Source: Anticarsia gemmatalis (taxonomy: Eukaryota > Arthropoda > Insecta > Lepidoptera > Erebidae). From it: a stretch of DNA of 64,000 nucleotides. Each line of letters starts with the position of its first letter. Position 1 is the stretch's first letter. The translations under genes and the position numbers were made by a program. The stretch covers positions 1,922,001 through 1,986,000 of the forward strand of contig NC_134745.1 in assembly GCF_050436995.1 (NCBI RefSeq). The letters are read 5' to 3'. The notes under the pieces are model-generated. The model saw only the letters and a list, made by a program, of their open reading frames with translations, did no database searches and was not told the origin of the DNA. This document shows, piece after piece, positions 49,062-61,135 of this stretch.

Positions 49062-49091
49062 TGAAAGTGGTCAATTAAGTGCAAAACAGTG
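49062..49091 (+). promoter_or_regulatory. Conserved upstream block of tRNA-His copy 9
   Basis: Identical over 30 bp to the block before copy 5 and at the same distance (44-73 bp) from the tRNA, whereas bases on either side have diverged. Differential conservation hints at function but is based on one pair. Confidence 0.45.
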
Positions 49092-49134
49092 ATTGTGAAC
49101 GAAAAATTTGCTGTAATAAACACCAGCTCCGACA

Positions 49135-49206
49135 GCCGTGATCGTCTAGTGGTTAGGACCCTACGTTGTGGCCGTAGTAACCCAGGTTCGAATCCTGGTC
49201 ACGGCA
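49135..49206 (+). tRNA. tRNA-His (GTG), copy 9
   Basis: Identical tRNA, right member of the third pair. The trailer is followed by GATTTTTTGC (six Ts). The upstream block 49062-49091 is identical to that of copy 5 at the same distance, so this pair and the 5/6 pair are inverted duplicates of one another. Open frames starting at 49089 and 49168 only read through the tRNA. Confidence 0.97.
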
Positions 49207-52051
49207 GTGTTACACTGTCGCGGCGGAGCAGATTTTTTGCACATTATAATTTTCGAACAAGGTTTATGTCTAACTATGTGTATTATGGACAATAATACAA
49301 TTATTCACATTTCCGTAACACCTACTAGTTTGTTTAATTTTCTGGTGATAAAGTTTTTATTTTAACGTAAAAAAAAAGAATTTATGATTTTTTTCACAAT
49401 TCAGTGTTCATTAAAGTTCAAAAGTTAGTTCATTCAAAAAAAAAAACTACAAAACCTAAAAAACTACAAAATAGGTCGTTGGTGATGGAGCGATTAATAT
49501 ATCGAGGAGTGAATTGGTTTGATCAAACTGTCAGTGCAAACAGATTTGGAGTGTTTTATTCACACTTGGGTCTGATATTGATTGTTTTGATATTATACCT
49601 ACTCAAATATTAACACTTTCTTAATAAAAAATACTTTATTTAAAAGATCTTAATACTGAAGAGTGTACAGTGGAACGTTTGATGCGGAACAGAACTTCTT
49701 AGGTCTAAAGACATGCAAGTTTATATTTGGTTGTGAGATTTACATGTGTGTATCGGTGAGATCTAGTAGCAAGAAGGAATGTCCATTAGTTTTATTAGTT
49801 ATAGAGAAATGGATCAGTTTGCGTTGCTATGGCGAGTGACGTGATGCGTTTCAGTTTACTAATATCGTGTGATGCATGGGACTGGGACGCATAACTACCT
49901 ATGTGTTTCTATGATGTTGGGGGGAAAATTAGTGCTTATGTACTAGTGCCTATATTTATAATGTTTGGCGGAAAGCTAATGTTCATGTACTTAGTGCGTA
50001 GATAAAAAAATTAAACTCTACGTGATCGTACCAAACTTACTGTGTCTGATCCAGAAAATTGTTTTTAGGTGTCAAAAAGTCTTTTAGCCCTTAACGCGAA
50101 ACTAACAGGAGCAGGAGATTTCAAAATAAACAATATTAAATATTTTAGTACTCTTTTAAAAGACAGATTGTACCTATTTATATTAGTAAACATGAAATTT
50201 TCAAACTTAGTTTCGTCAATAACAACGTTTAGTTGTAATTTTTGGTTGTTACAATTTCCTCTATATTACTATAAATCTTCAATTATGAAGTTATAGTAAC
50301 AGATTCAATTAAGTGACAAAAACAACGAACAGAACGACGACAATCTAAAACTTTTCGACTTAACAAATAACTTTATGATAATTCGTTTGATTTGATTTCA
50401 TTTTTTCAAAAGTTTTTCATTCAATTGTCGCGAAAGTTCCCAAATAAATGCAGATTATGAATTCAATAACATCGTTAGGAGATAAACTTTAACTTTGTGC
50501 AAATCATTTGAAAAATAAAGAGCATTTTATCACTATTTGTGACAAGAAATGATAAATTTTGTAAAGGGCACATAACAAGACATATAACACATACATGCAT
50601 CTTTTCCGGATTGTGTATTCATTTGGTTTCAAAGGATTTTCCATAGGTACATAATTCTAAATCAAATAAGTACTAGTACGATAGAGAATTCATTATTGTA
50701 TTATTCATTCTAGTTCTAGTAGTAGTATTAGTAGTGCTGTTGTCCGTTAATTTGTGAGTATGAAAAAATATGTTTTTTTCGGGTTATAAACAATCTCTGG
50801 GTAAATTCCATCAAAATTAATTCAGATTGTGTATGAAACATCCAGAAAAACTGTCGGATTTATTGTATTAATATTTGTAACATATTGGCATACCGTTGCT
50901 TGTACATTCTGTTAGTGTGTCCAGTGTCACAAAATTTCATGATATTTTTGACAACGGTTGACACGGAATAACTTAAACAAATTACTTGTCACTGAACAAA
51001 GTCAGATTCCGGCTGTCGTATTTAATTATTCGGTTTGATTAACATTATTGTAAAACAAAATGTTTCTCCTTATTAATTAATCCCTTTTACAAAAAAATAA
51101 TAATAAAAATATACCATTCAGAAAAGAAGTACTAATTGCATAGTTAAGTATTTCAGTAATAAATAAATATATTACTGGCCTGTGTTTTGTTGCCAAAATA
51201 ATGAGCCAATATCAACGAAAACTGTAGCATTGCTTGTATAGCATTGTATAGCATTGCTTGCTACCCTCTTACTGTTAAGGGTTTAGTGGTCTTCATAAAT
51301 CAATTAGCTGACCACATTAAAAGTCCTTTGACCTGACTTTAAAACTACATTCCCTAATATTGGCGCCCCAATCTACTGCCATAACTTCTTAAGCCAAATA
51401 AAGCAATTATGTGTTGGTTCCAACATGTTTATTTCGTGACAAACTAATTCTTATTCCGTAGCAATAAAAGAACTCTACTAAATTTCGTTCATCTCTTTAT
51501 TTGTAAGCTGTAAATCACTTTCGAAGCCAATTTTGGTCCACCCCTACACCTTGTATTGTGAAAAATGGCGGCTTCTTTACTCAGACGTGATTTAAAAACA
51601 AAAGCCAAACTAATTCTAACCTTATTATCTGTGGGATAAAGTCGCAAACCAGTTTATCAAACTTTAAACTGTTTATCTTGAAGAAATACCATTATTTTGA
51701 AACAAACCGAAGCAAAATTTGCGACTTGAATGGTTATTTTTCGTTCGTAATAAGGCGCGAACGTTTTTGAACACAAATCGTCCTAAGAAAAAAGTGCTAC
51801 ACGTAAGAATACAATTTTAAATCTTAGTATTTTGGAATAAGGTTCAAAATTGTTTGTAGTCGATGCTTTTATCTAACGATGTAGAGTAAAATGCAGAATT
51901 GTGGTATCTAGCGTGGTGATTCGTGACAATGACCAAATGAAGCTATGTTGCTGTTAAATTCTGCTGTACGTTCTCGTATTTCTCGCCCATTTGTTAAGCA
52001 GTCCGTGGTAATAGACGTGATTGACAATCAGCATTCTACAAATAACATTTT
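49207..52051. other. No gene recognised
   Basis: AT-rich sequence. Frames at 49404-49613 and 50069-50296 (plus) lack motifs. A short duplicated phrase TTGTATAGCATTG occurs near 51.24 kb. Confidence 0.5.
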
Positions 52052-52220
52052 AACTGCACGTTTGGCACAGTGGTTAACGTGGACGCCTTGCCGCAATAAC
52101 CGTAGCGCCGAGGGCGGCGTTTCGAATCCTACCCGGGACAAATATTAAAATTTGTGTGATGAACACGAGTATTTGTTCTGAGCCTTTTTGTAAAATTATC
52201 TGTATAAGTTTGAATTTAAA
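52052..52220 (+). mobile_element. tRNA-derived SINE
   Basis: The A-box-like word is TTGGCACAGTGGTTAACG and the B-box-like word is GTTTCGAATCCTACCC. The tRNA-unrelated part reads TGATGAACACGAGTATTTG, then TTCTGAGCC and GTATAAGTTTGAATTTAAA, a lepidopteran SINE tail. A T-rich segment interrupts the 3' part. The 67-codon frame through it is an artefact. Confidence 0.78.
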
Positions 52221-52627
52221 GGTAAGTATAATATTATATGTTTATCAGTTATTTAGTTACCATAGTACAAACTCTGCCAAATTTAGAATCAAATGACTGT
52301 GTCTGAGTTGTCCAGTGATATTTGATATTTTTATATTTTGTTCTCTATCAATCTACTAGGATTAACAATAGATTGTATTCGAATTGTAGTGTAAATATTA
52401 CTTGACCTTATTTAGGTTTAGCTTTAGCACTATCGGCATCGTGTCAGTTTGTCTGATTTGCCGCAGGCGATAAGTCTGCGTACAATCAGCGTGAATTTCG
52501 CAATTCATTATGGGGCTTGTAAATAATTCTAGCGCTGGCTCACTGACAAACTGACAACTACCAAACAACCAAGTATAAATTTTGGCGTTATTATATTACT
52601 AAACGAATATGTTAAAACTCCATGCTT

Positions 52628-52720
52628 CAGAGGGTACATAAAAACTCGGTCCCGGTTGTAGTGAGCAGCCTGAACATCTTGGGCACTAGGTTGACCACTA
52701 ACCGTACGACAAGAAGAAGA
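52628..52720 (+). repeat. Interspersed repeat family R4, partial plus copy
   Basis: GAGGGTACATAAAAACTCGG, then TCCCGGTTGTAGTGA and CACTAGGTTGACCACTA, matches 61.03-61.13 kb. The 5' half is missing. Confidence 0.55.
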
Positions 52721-55700
52721 AGATACATTTTATTCTTATCGATTAGTGATTGGTAGGGTAAAGTGAAACCCCTTAGTTTTTTAAACTCTCAACCTCCAGC
52801 GTGGCAAATATAGCTACCAAATGCCTGTAACACTCAGCTCTTATTGCTTTTTACATAGTCTAGTCAAGCTTTTAGATTGGATACTGCTGGACTGTATGAT
52901 AAAATAATTTATGTTTCAAAAAACGTACCTCGTTATAAACTAGCTTGTGTGGAAGTCCATGTATTTAATATTTTGAAATTTTCAAGCCGCGGCCCACAAA
53001 TTATTGGTTTTTGTTCGATCGGTGGTGTCATGAATATTGATGTCATTTGTATTCAAAGCGCGGGTTAATGAGAAACTGCCTTCCACCACAAATATCGTTA
53101 GGTAGGTTATTTTTTTCAGTAAATATTAATTAACTTCTATCTATTGCGGGTTATCAATTTTGCATTTTTCTCTTTATCCAATTTAATATTATTTGTTTCT
53201 AATTGATTGATTAATTTTGGCACATATATTTGTATTTTTTCCTTTATTTGTTTACATTTCATTAATTTATTTCGCGGTGAACTTTAAACCGTACAATTAA
53301 CGGACTAACGAATTAACTATGCTACAAAAGCTGTGTGTAAGTTACGAATATTGCGAAACTAAAATGATTTTATAGCCAACTTAGTTATAGTTTGCTTTGT
53401 GCTCTATTGTATAAAGCTTCTCTGAGCAATAGCACACGTTATTAATACAATAAAGAAGCTTGGAATTATAATGTAATATTTAAATATAAAGACTAACGAG
53501 TATTCACAAAATATCCCCAACTTTAATCTTTGAATAAGACACACTCATAATCCATCCCATTATCAGTTACATAAAGGCATAAGTACAAGCACAATTGCGG
53601 CCCATTTCCTTAGGCGCAAATTCATACTTAAGTCATTCTCGACTTGAATACCACCGACCCACTTTTGACTGCGAGTGTACCTCCACGAACAACAGTCTGT
53701 TTGCATTGTTGTATACGATTGTACACGCTGTGGACACTTGTTACGTTTTTTGCGAGGCTTTTGTATAGTTGTGAGTGAAAAAAGGGTTATAGAGTTTTTC
53801 AGGACTTGATGAGATCGTTACACGACTGTATATCTTTTTTGTAAAATATTCGGCCACAGCTGAGTATATCTATCTAAGTGTGCTTCTGATGACATGCCGT
53901 TAGCATTTTTATTTATTTCCAAGCTAAATGTGCAATATAATATATGTAAGCAATATTTACCTCATCAGATCAGAATTTTTACACAAGCAGAGGAACAGAC
54001 TGAAAATTTGGAATCTTGAAAATGTTCGATCTGCTAAGATTCTATTATATATATTGTCTACCGAAATTATATTATACATATTATAAGATAGATAACCAGA
54101 TTACAGTGCTATAAATTTTGAACACATGTACCCAAGATTATTATACTAAAAGATTTGTTTTACTATGCATCTCTGGCTATTAAAATCGATATAACTAATC
54201 TAATCCTATATATTACTGTCTTATAAATATATATCAACAATATAACCTTACACACTTTGTACACAAACCCTAATAAATACAGATAGTTTGCCCTCAAACT
54301 ATGATATAACTTGATAATCTATTTGATAGCACGCAAATGTTCTTAATAGCATAGAAGTACTAACATTATTTGTTAATGTTATTATGTAATTAGCCTTCTG
54401 TATACAAAGGCTGTAATCTCGTTTGGAGTTTAATTAAATAACACGTTTTCCAGGAACATGTAATGTTTTGGATATGTTGAGATTTTTATCCGGGATTTAT
54501 TGAATATTTTTATTTCTGGTAACTGAATTGTTGTTGAGTTACATACACACATATACATACATTACTGTCATTACTTTATCATAATTTGTCTATAATACAG
54601 CGTGTATCGTATAAAAGACACTGTTGACCGCCACAAGATTGTGTTTTCGTGTACATAGTCTGAAATCGCAAGACATCGTATATTTTTGTAGGTATTTAAT
54701 CTCTTTGAACTTTTCTTATGCTAAGTTAGAACTATGTTTTAAAATTGACTAACTTAACATGACACTCCAACCTATACAATGTTGCAATAGATCGTCATTT
54801 ACATTATACCATTGCTTATTGCACTCGACTTTACACGACTTACGACGGCAAAATAAACAATGGAGAACTTCAAAGCGTATTCTTTTACTTTCATTAGAAA
54901 ACTTTACGATATACTTCTAGCAGTCGGAGTTACTATTTGTTTCATGTCAAACTAAGTGACCAAGTGCGGGTCAGTCCTTCGTTTAAAACTTCCCTGCGTT
55001 ACAAGTTTTTTAATATCACTCCTGGGAAGCCAGGGGAAGTTTGTATGGCAATAAAAAGTGGAAGGTTGAGGTGAGGCAATTTGTGAATGGAAATTAGATT
55101 TAACAAATCTGTAGAGAGATATTCTACCGTCGGTATTATCAAGTTTCGAAAGTTTGGTAATAAACATGTACATACTGTAAAAATTTTTTAAATGGCTGCC
55201 GTTAAGGACGCTTATAAGGTTTTCCATACAAAATTCGTCAATAACTTATCGTTTGTCAAAATACAATAGTAGTAGGAAATAGACCCTTTAGTTTTAAAAT
55301 CAATACTAACGTACTTACTTAAAAATTTTGGCAAATGACTTTTTTGAAAACAATACTCGTAAATACTATTATGCCTTGAATAACTTTTCGTTATATTCCA
55401 ATATAAAAATAACGTTTCATTCGGCTTTGCCCAGATTCACCTAATTTAAACCTACAACTTACAATAAATATTTTAAATATATACTAGAATCCTCTGACCG
55501 TCTGTCATAATCTACCATTAAAATGGTAAAAGATCATCTCAAATAACAGGCCTACAATACACAAACTGAAAATTCTCGCTCTATCTTAATAGCAGTAGTA
55601 AAGATTACATAATATAAGACATAACAAGTAACTAGGCATTTAATATACCTTAGTCAGTTCGTGGAAATACAGACATAACGAATATTAACATAATGTCTTC

Positions 55701-56994
55701 GTTGATGTAAACACGCATCGTAATATTGTGTATTATATTATATTTCGTGTCTCGAGTTTCGGGAATTATTCTTACTTAATGCTTGAGGTTAATTTAACTA
55801 AGCAAATATTTTCTGAAACTACAAAAGTCTGGCAATTTTATCATATATTAAATGTAGAACCAAAACCCCGGTTTCAAAACTTATAATTAGAGTCCGATAG
55901 CATATCAGATGGATAAACTAACAGCAAATGTATGAAATATATTTCAGCACTTCATTTGTAAAGCTAAAAGAGACTTAAACAGTAGGTAGTAGGGAAACTG
56001 GCCATAAAAGTATTTTTTTATCTGTCATATTATAATATTTTGTAAAAGAGGATTATGATAAAATGTAATTTAGTTATTCACAACACAAACATACGCAAGA
56101 AAACTTATATTTTTTGTCACAAAAAGAAACGTTGATACGGGTGAAAGTTTTTGAAATGTATTGACAGCATTGATACGATCGTGACAGATGAATATTGAAA
56201 AATAATATACACACATGTGCCACTTTTTGTAATCCTTTATTTATTTTGTTACAGAAAATAAATATGAAACAGTAATAACGTATGAACAATCTTTATATCA
56301 ACACTATACAAAGCTCGCAAATAAATTTACTCAAATATGGATAAGTCAGCCCTTTGGCTGTGAACAGATGATTAGTTACCAATGTGCTAGTAAAACTTTG
56401 CTAATTATATTATGTTAATTGCTTTAGTAGTACATAGTAGCATTAAGCAATCTATTGGTACCTTGCCTTGCGCATTATCTAGTTATCTAAAAAACATCTC
56501 TAATGAAAAAACAGCCTTAATCACTAAAGAGACGACTTAAAAGAATACTACTTAATGATTACCAAAGTTTCCTTTAATTGTTGGCCAAAAATCACAAATG
56601 TTTGATCAAACATTGTACACAATGTTTGTCGTAAATGTTGTGCATTTTCACAGTATTGTCGACATCTTACAGCTGTTACTGTTTCAGTACAATATCCTAG
56701 GGCGACGTTTAAACTCTTCTACGTTTATATTTCCCAGGGACTGCTGCGAAACATTTTCCAATTCTATTTTACAAGTTACTTGTAGCGTATGAAGTGTTAT
56801 ATTGTTCGTGCGGCGAGTGGTGTTCATATTGTGAATGTTAGCGCGTCTCGATTTTGAGCACCGAAACTGTTAGCAATTCCGGTTATTACTCAGAATGACA
56901 TAGTTGATATGAATGGAATAATTATGTTTTTTGCTTTGAATTGAACGTTTTAGTCGCGCATTCGGTGTTGATAGTATTTAGACAATCGCTCTTA
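52721..56994. other. No gene recognised
   Basis: AT-rich sequence. Frames at 52877-53068 (plus), 54952-55227 (minus) and 56074-56289 (minus) show no recognisable domain or splice context. Confidence 0.5.
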
Positions 56995-57080
56995 CCAGGC
57001 CCCTTGGGATGGCCCAATGGGATTCAAACCCGTAATATATCTTTTAATGTTAACTTTTAACCAATAGATCCTCCAATTTA
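56995..57080 (-). mobile_element. tRNA-derived SINE remnant
   Basis: On the minus strand the B-box-like GGGTTTGAATCCC is preceded by TTGGTTAAAAGTTAACA and GGAGGATC, and followed by GGGCCATCCC. It looks like a degenerate tRNA-like head. No T-run or cloverleaf fits well enough to call a tRNA gene. Confidence 0.35.
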
Positions 57081-59381
57081 CAGTGTCTTGTAAAATAATA
57101 GTTTTATCGCGTTTGTGCTCGATCAACCTGCTGTCTATATAAGGCCTCTCGTAAAAAACTAGTGCCCATAAAAAAACTTATTAAATGTGACTAGTCATTC
57201 CTGAGATAACCGTATGCAAAACCAACAAAAACCTTCTTCACTTTAACATTAGAACAAAGTTTGTCCAAATACATTGTACATCAGTTATGTCCGAACTCCT
57301 CAACTTCGGCAACTCGAGTCTAGCCTAAAGACAAACCACGAACTTAGCCGAATTTAGCCGAACTATCCCGATCTAGTTATGTACTCAACTGTTTCAATGA
57401 CAAAGTACCAACAATTTAAACATGTCAAGTTTCACTTAGCTACTGTATGACTTTTGGAATGTTACACTATTATTCTAGACGATAACTCGAGGATTACTTT
57501 ATTGTCCACGTGTTTCGATATAATATCATTTCATAATACAAAGATATAATATTTGGTAAGTCTCTCTGTACCTATGTTATAATTTATTTTTTTAATTGAC
57601 ATTGATGAACTGATTTAGATGAAGTTAAACAACGTGATAGTAGCAAGGTCCCACAAGATGCAGACTATTTTTATCGCAGTAAAATTCACACAAGGAAAAG
57701 TAACTTAAATAAGAAATGAATTTACGAAAGTACGTTAGGTATTGGAAATGCTTTCAAGTTTGTATTTTTTGTAATCTACCACCGATAGCCGATATAATTA
57801 AAACAAATACTTGTTTCAATATCAAAACCACATTGTCTCAACCTTACAAACACACCCTTCATGTGAGCATTGAACCCTCTATTGAACCCTCAGATAAAGC
57901 CGTATCGTCACACTATAATACCATATTATATAACTAAATACGATCTCTTAAGACCATTTAGAAGATCAAAACCGCCCATTATCCGTCATCACATCACATT
58001 AACTCCCACACACGCCTAACCGTTTTCCCTAAGGATAATTAGGTAATTAGCACTTAATAATCCTAATTCCGGCCCTGCTCTATCTATACGGCGGGCGCTC
58101 AATAAGATAAACATCATCGTGACGCGACTCAAATTAGACGGAGTACTACTACAATAGAGCACAGGGGTGTATTTGGGTATGTTAGTAGAAGTGAGAGGAG
58201 AAAATTAATTAATTTATCATAACATTGACAATATTGAGAAATTACAATGTTAAAACGATTTAATACCATTAAAAGATACACAAGCCCTTAAATTAAAACC
58301 TAATCAAGATGATTTAAAAACTTTTACGCATTTTTGGATGTTGTAGCTTTTTAGAATTTAAATAAAAGGAATACCTTTTCAGTTGACTTGATAAACTTTT
58401 TTAATTTGATTAAAAAACAAAACCTTTGATCTAACCTTTGTAGATTCCTTAAATAAAACAGCTTCAAATGTATGTAATAAAAGTTTATTTTAAATCTAAC
58501 CGCTTCGTAACGTTTATTTTGTTTCTAAAATAATTATTTTGCGTTACGCAGGATAATAACCGTTTCTAAAAATAACGGCGCGACGAAATAAGAAAAGCTG
58601 ATAATAGAATCCCGACTTCGAGGAAAACCTGTGCCCTCGTTCACGCATGAGCGTAAATGGATATTTTGTCGTACTTATAAATATTTAAATTATACGGTAT
58701 GATGAACACTGCCGTATCGATTGTTTGAGAAAATAAGAAAAAAGTTGACTAGTAAGGTGATGTTAAGAATTAAATGCTAAAAATATATATAAAAGTTCAA
58801 CTATGTAACAGATTTTTTATGAAATAAATTATTTCCAATTCAGATGAGGCGATGGCATAGGAAAGTTTTTGGTAACAAACATGGCATAAAAACGAATGTT
58901 TAGCGTGATAATGCAGAGACTTATGCTCTGCATTGAGAGGATGAAATTATAAACAAAATTATGATAGCTACAACCTACTACAAAAGTATGTTAAACCTTT
59001 GTGATAAAATTAATTTTATTAGTGTACTCATGCAAAGGGTCCGATCCGGCCCTGTAGTTTCCTATTTTAATATTCATATTACTTGAGATAGATGATGAAT
59101 AAACTCATTTTATGTGTTATTAAGATCTCGGAGGGGTTTAATCAAATTCTTGACGATCATCTAGTGTACTTAATAATGATGTCACTTTTCGTAGTACTAG
59201 TTCCTTTTCCTAATTTCTAGTACTTTAAAGCGGTCTTTTAAAAAAATGTCTTATGTGATGTCTGTCGCATTATAGAGAATCTTATTTCGAGCATTATTCA
59301 GTTCGGGTTTTTGTTGAAATTCGGTAAAAAATCTATTTTTATAATGTGAAGTATTTAAGAAACTTTTATAGCTGACTTATG
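57081..59381. other. No gene recognised
   Basis: AT-rich sequence; no supported feature. Confidence 0.5.
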
Positions 59382-59502
59382 CCTGGTTTCTCAGGTACAT
59401 TTACCGGTAGTTTATCTATTAAAACTGCCATTTTCATATGAACTCCAACTACTATTGCTACTGAATAGATAAACTACCGCTAAATGTACCTTAGAAGCCG
59501 GG
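59382..59502. mobile_element. Foldback MITE with 39-bp arms
   Basis: The left arm (59382-59420) carries GGTACATTTACCGG and TAGTTTATCTATT. The right arm (59464-59502) carries AATAGATAAACTACCGC, TAAATGTACC and AGAAGCC, complementary with about four mismatches. The centre is about 43 bp and non-coding. It is probably a miniature inverted-repeat element. The superfamily is not determined. Confidence 0.7.
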
Positions 59503-59774
59503 GGTTCAAAAATTGGCCGTTCACCATTGAACTAAAAAATATTAGAACATTTTTCAATTTTCTAAACACACAAATTGGTATAAGTAAGATGGAAGCAAAC
59601 TCAGGTGTGACGTAACGTCTGACGTCATGACTCGCAAATATTGTGGGCGGGCTCATAACTGAGTGTATCTCCTGATGTTTTACTCACTGAGGTGTGCACG
59701 TGAATTAGCTGAAAAGGAAGATATGTGTATGTCGGTAGGGATGTTTGTCGGTAAGGTGTTCTTCAGAAATGTAT

Positions 59775-59967
59775 TCTGCTAATATTATTAATGCGAATGT
59801 TTGTGAGGATGCGTGTACGTATGTTTGTTACTCATTCAAGCACAAATTACGGGACGGATTTTGATGAAATTTGGTGTTCAGATAGTTTAGCAGCCTGGTT
59901 TAAAACATAGGATATTTTTTTCTATAGGAAATCTTTTCACCTGAATAAAATCACGGGCAAAAGCTAG
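59775..59967 (+). mobile_element. Short Helitron-like element, copy F
   Basis: It starts TCTGCTAATATTATTAATGC and ends GGGCAAAAGCTAG. The middle reads TACGGGACGGATTTTGATG, then AAATTTGGTGTTCAGATAG and AGCAGCC. The layout resembles the Helitrons of copy C type, but the terminal hairpin is weak and the 3' part differs from copies A-E. Confidence 0.55.
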
Positions 59968-60904
59968 TTTCTTTTCTAAAAGTAACAGTTTGAATCACAT
60001 ATCCCCAAATGAAATGAGTGTCACTCAAATATCAAGTTGACCCTTCAAAGTATGAGACCACTTTTATATTAAGTAATGGTCCCTTTTTCATTTCTATGAG
60101 TACGTTTCAATCTCGACTTATTGCCTTCACAAATAAAGTGCTACTTTGTTTGACAGGCTAGCTACTGAAAGATTGGTCGTCAAGAATTTTATTCCGTTGA
60201 CTAGAAAAACTATTTATTCTGAAAAATATATAATTTCATAAAAGTATAGTCAACTAGTTAGTCATGGACATACAGAGATTCCATTGGAATACTACCTAAA
60301 GCTTTTATAAAAGTCTTTAAGAAACCATCATAATACTTATTAAGCAAAGATCTGTCCATTTGTCACGCCTTCACCTTAAAAAAAACACTAAATTCTTCAG
60401 CTTAAGCGCACCTATGTATTTTGGTACGGCTATTTATTTATGATTTTATGCCTATGACGAACAAGGAATGTGGAAGTCCTTGATTCCACCACGCTTGTTT
60501 TTCATTAGAAAAGTTAGTAAAGGAGAATGGGCAAAATAGTATGGAGCCTGGGCGATCCGCGGCCAAACTTGATTTTGTGTTTTTTTAATGTAGCTTGGTC
60601 CTGTAATTACTGTGTAGAAGTTTTATTGCCGCGACGCACTTACACGCGACAATAAAATACATTTTGGTTTTTGAGCACTTTTAATACTATAAAAACATAT
60701 CTTTGGCTTATATTCGGAGATTAAATAAAAAGTACTATTTCTATTATTGCATATAAATATAGACATTATTAATTTTCGAACAATCATAACAAATAAATAT
60801 ATAAATATCGCAACAAGTAAACATTAAGTTGTTGTCATTAACTGTTGATTATGATACACTTCTATGTTATATAAGCCCTGTCTTGAATGCTCAGCTTAAA
60901 AAAT
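59968..60904. other. No gene recognised
   Basis: AT-rich sequence without supported features. Confidence 0.5.
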
Positions 60905-61135
60905 AAGGCGTTCATAGCCAGTTGCGTTCACTGGTCGGTAAACGATCTGCGGGTTAAGCAACCGTTGGCGCGGTCATTCGATAGATTGGTGACCGCATAG
61001 TGGTATTTGAACTGAGCGTCTCCGTGTTTCCGAGGGCACGTAAAAAGTCGGTCCCGGTTGTTGTGAACTAAGATAACAGTCGTTAAGCTATGTTCTTTCG
61101 AGCGGCTTGAACAACTTTGAAACTAGGTTAACCAT
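60905..61135 (+). repeat. Interspersed repeat family R4, longest copy
   Basis: It contains GTTGCGTTCACTGGTCGGTA, then GTGACCGCATAGTGGTATTT, CGTCTCCGTG, GGGCACGTAAAAAGTCGG and AACTAGGTTAACC. It matches the minus copy at 22262-22460 and the partial copy at 52628-52720. No coding potential. Confidence 0.65.

Noticed and set aside
46180..49365. Repeated open frames beginning MAVVTQVRILVTAVLHCRGG (46180, 47403, 49168) that look like a conserved protein family
   Set aside because: Each starts inside a tRNA-His gene and reads its 3' half and trailer. The identity is that of the tRNA, and the frames diverge as soon as the trailer ends.
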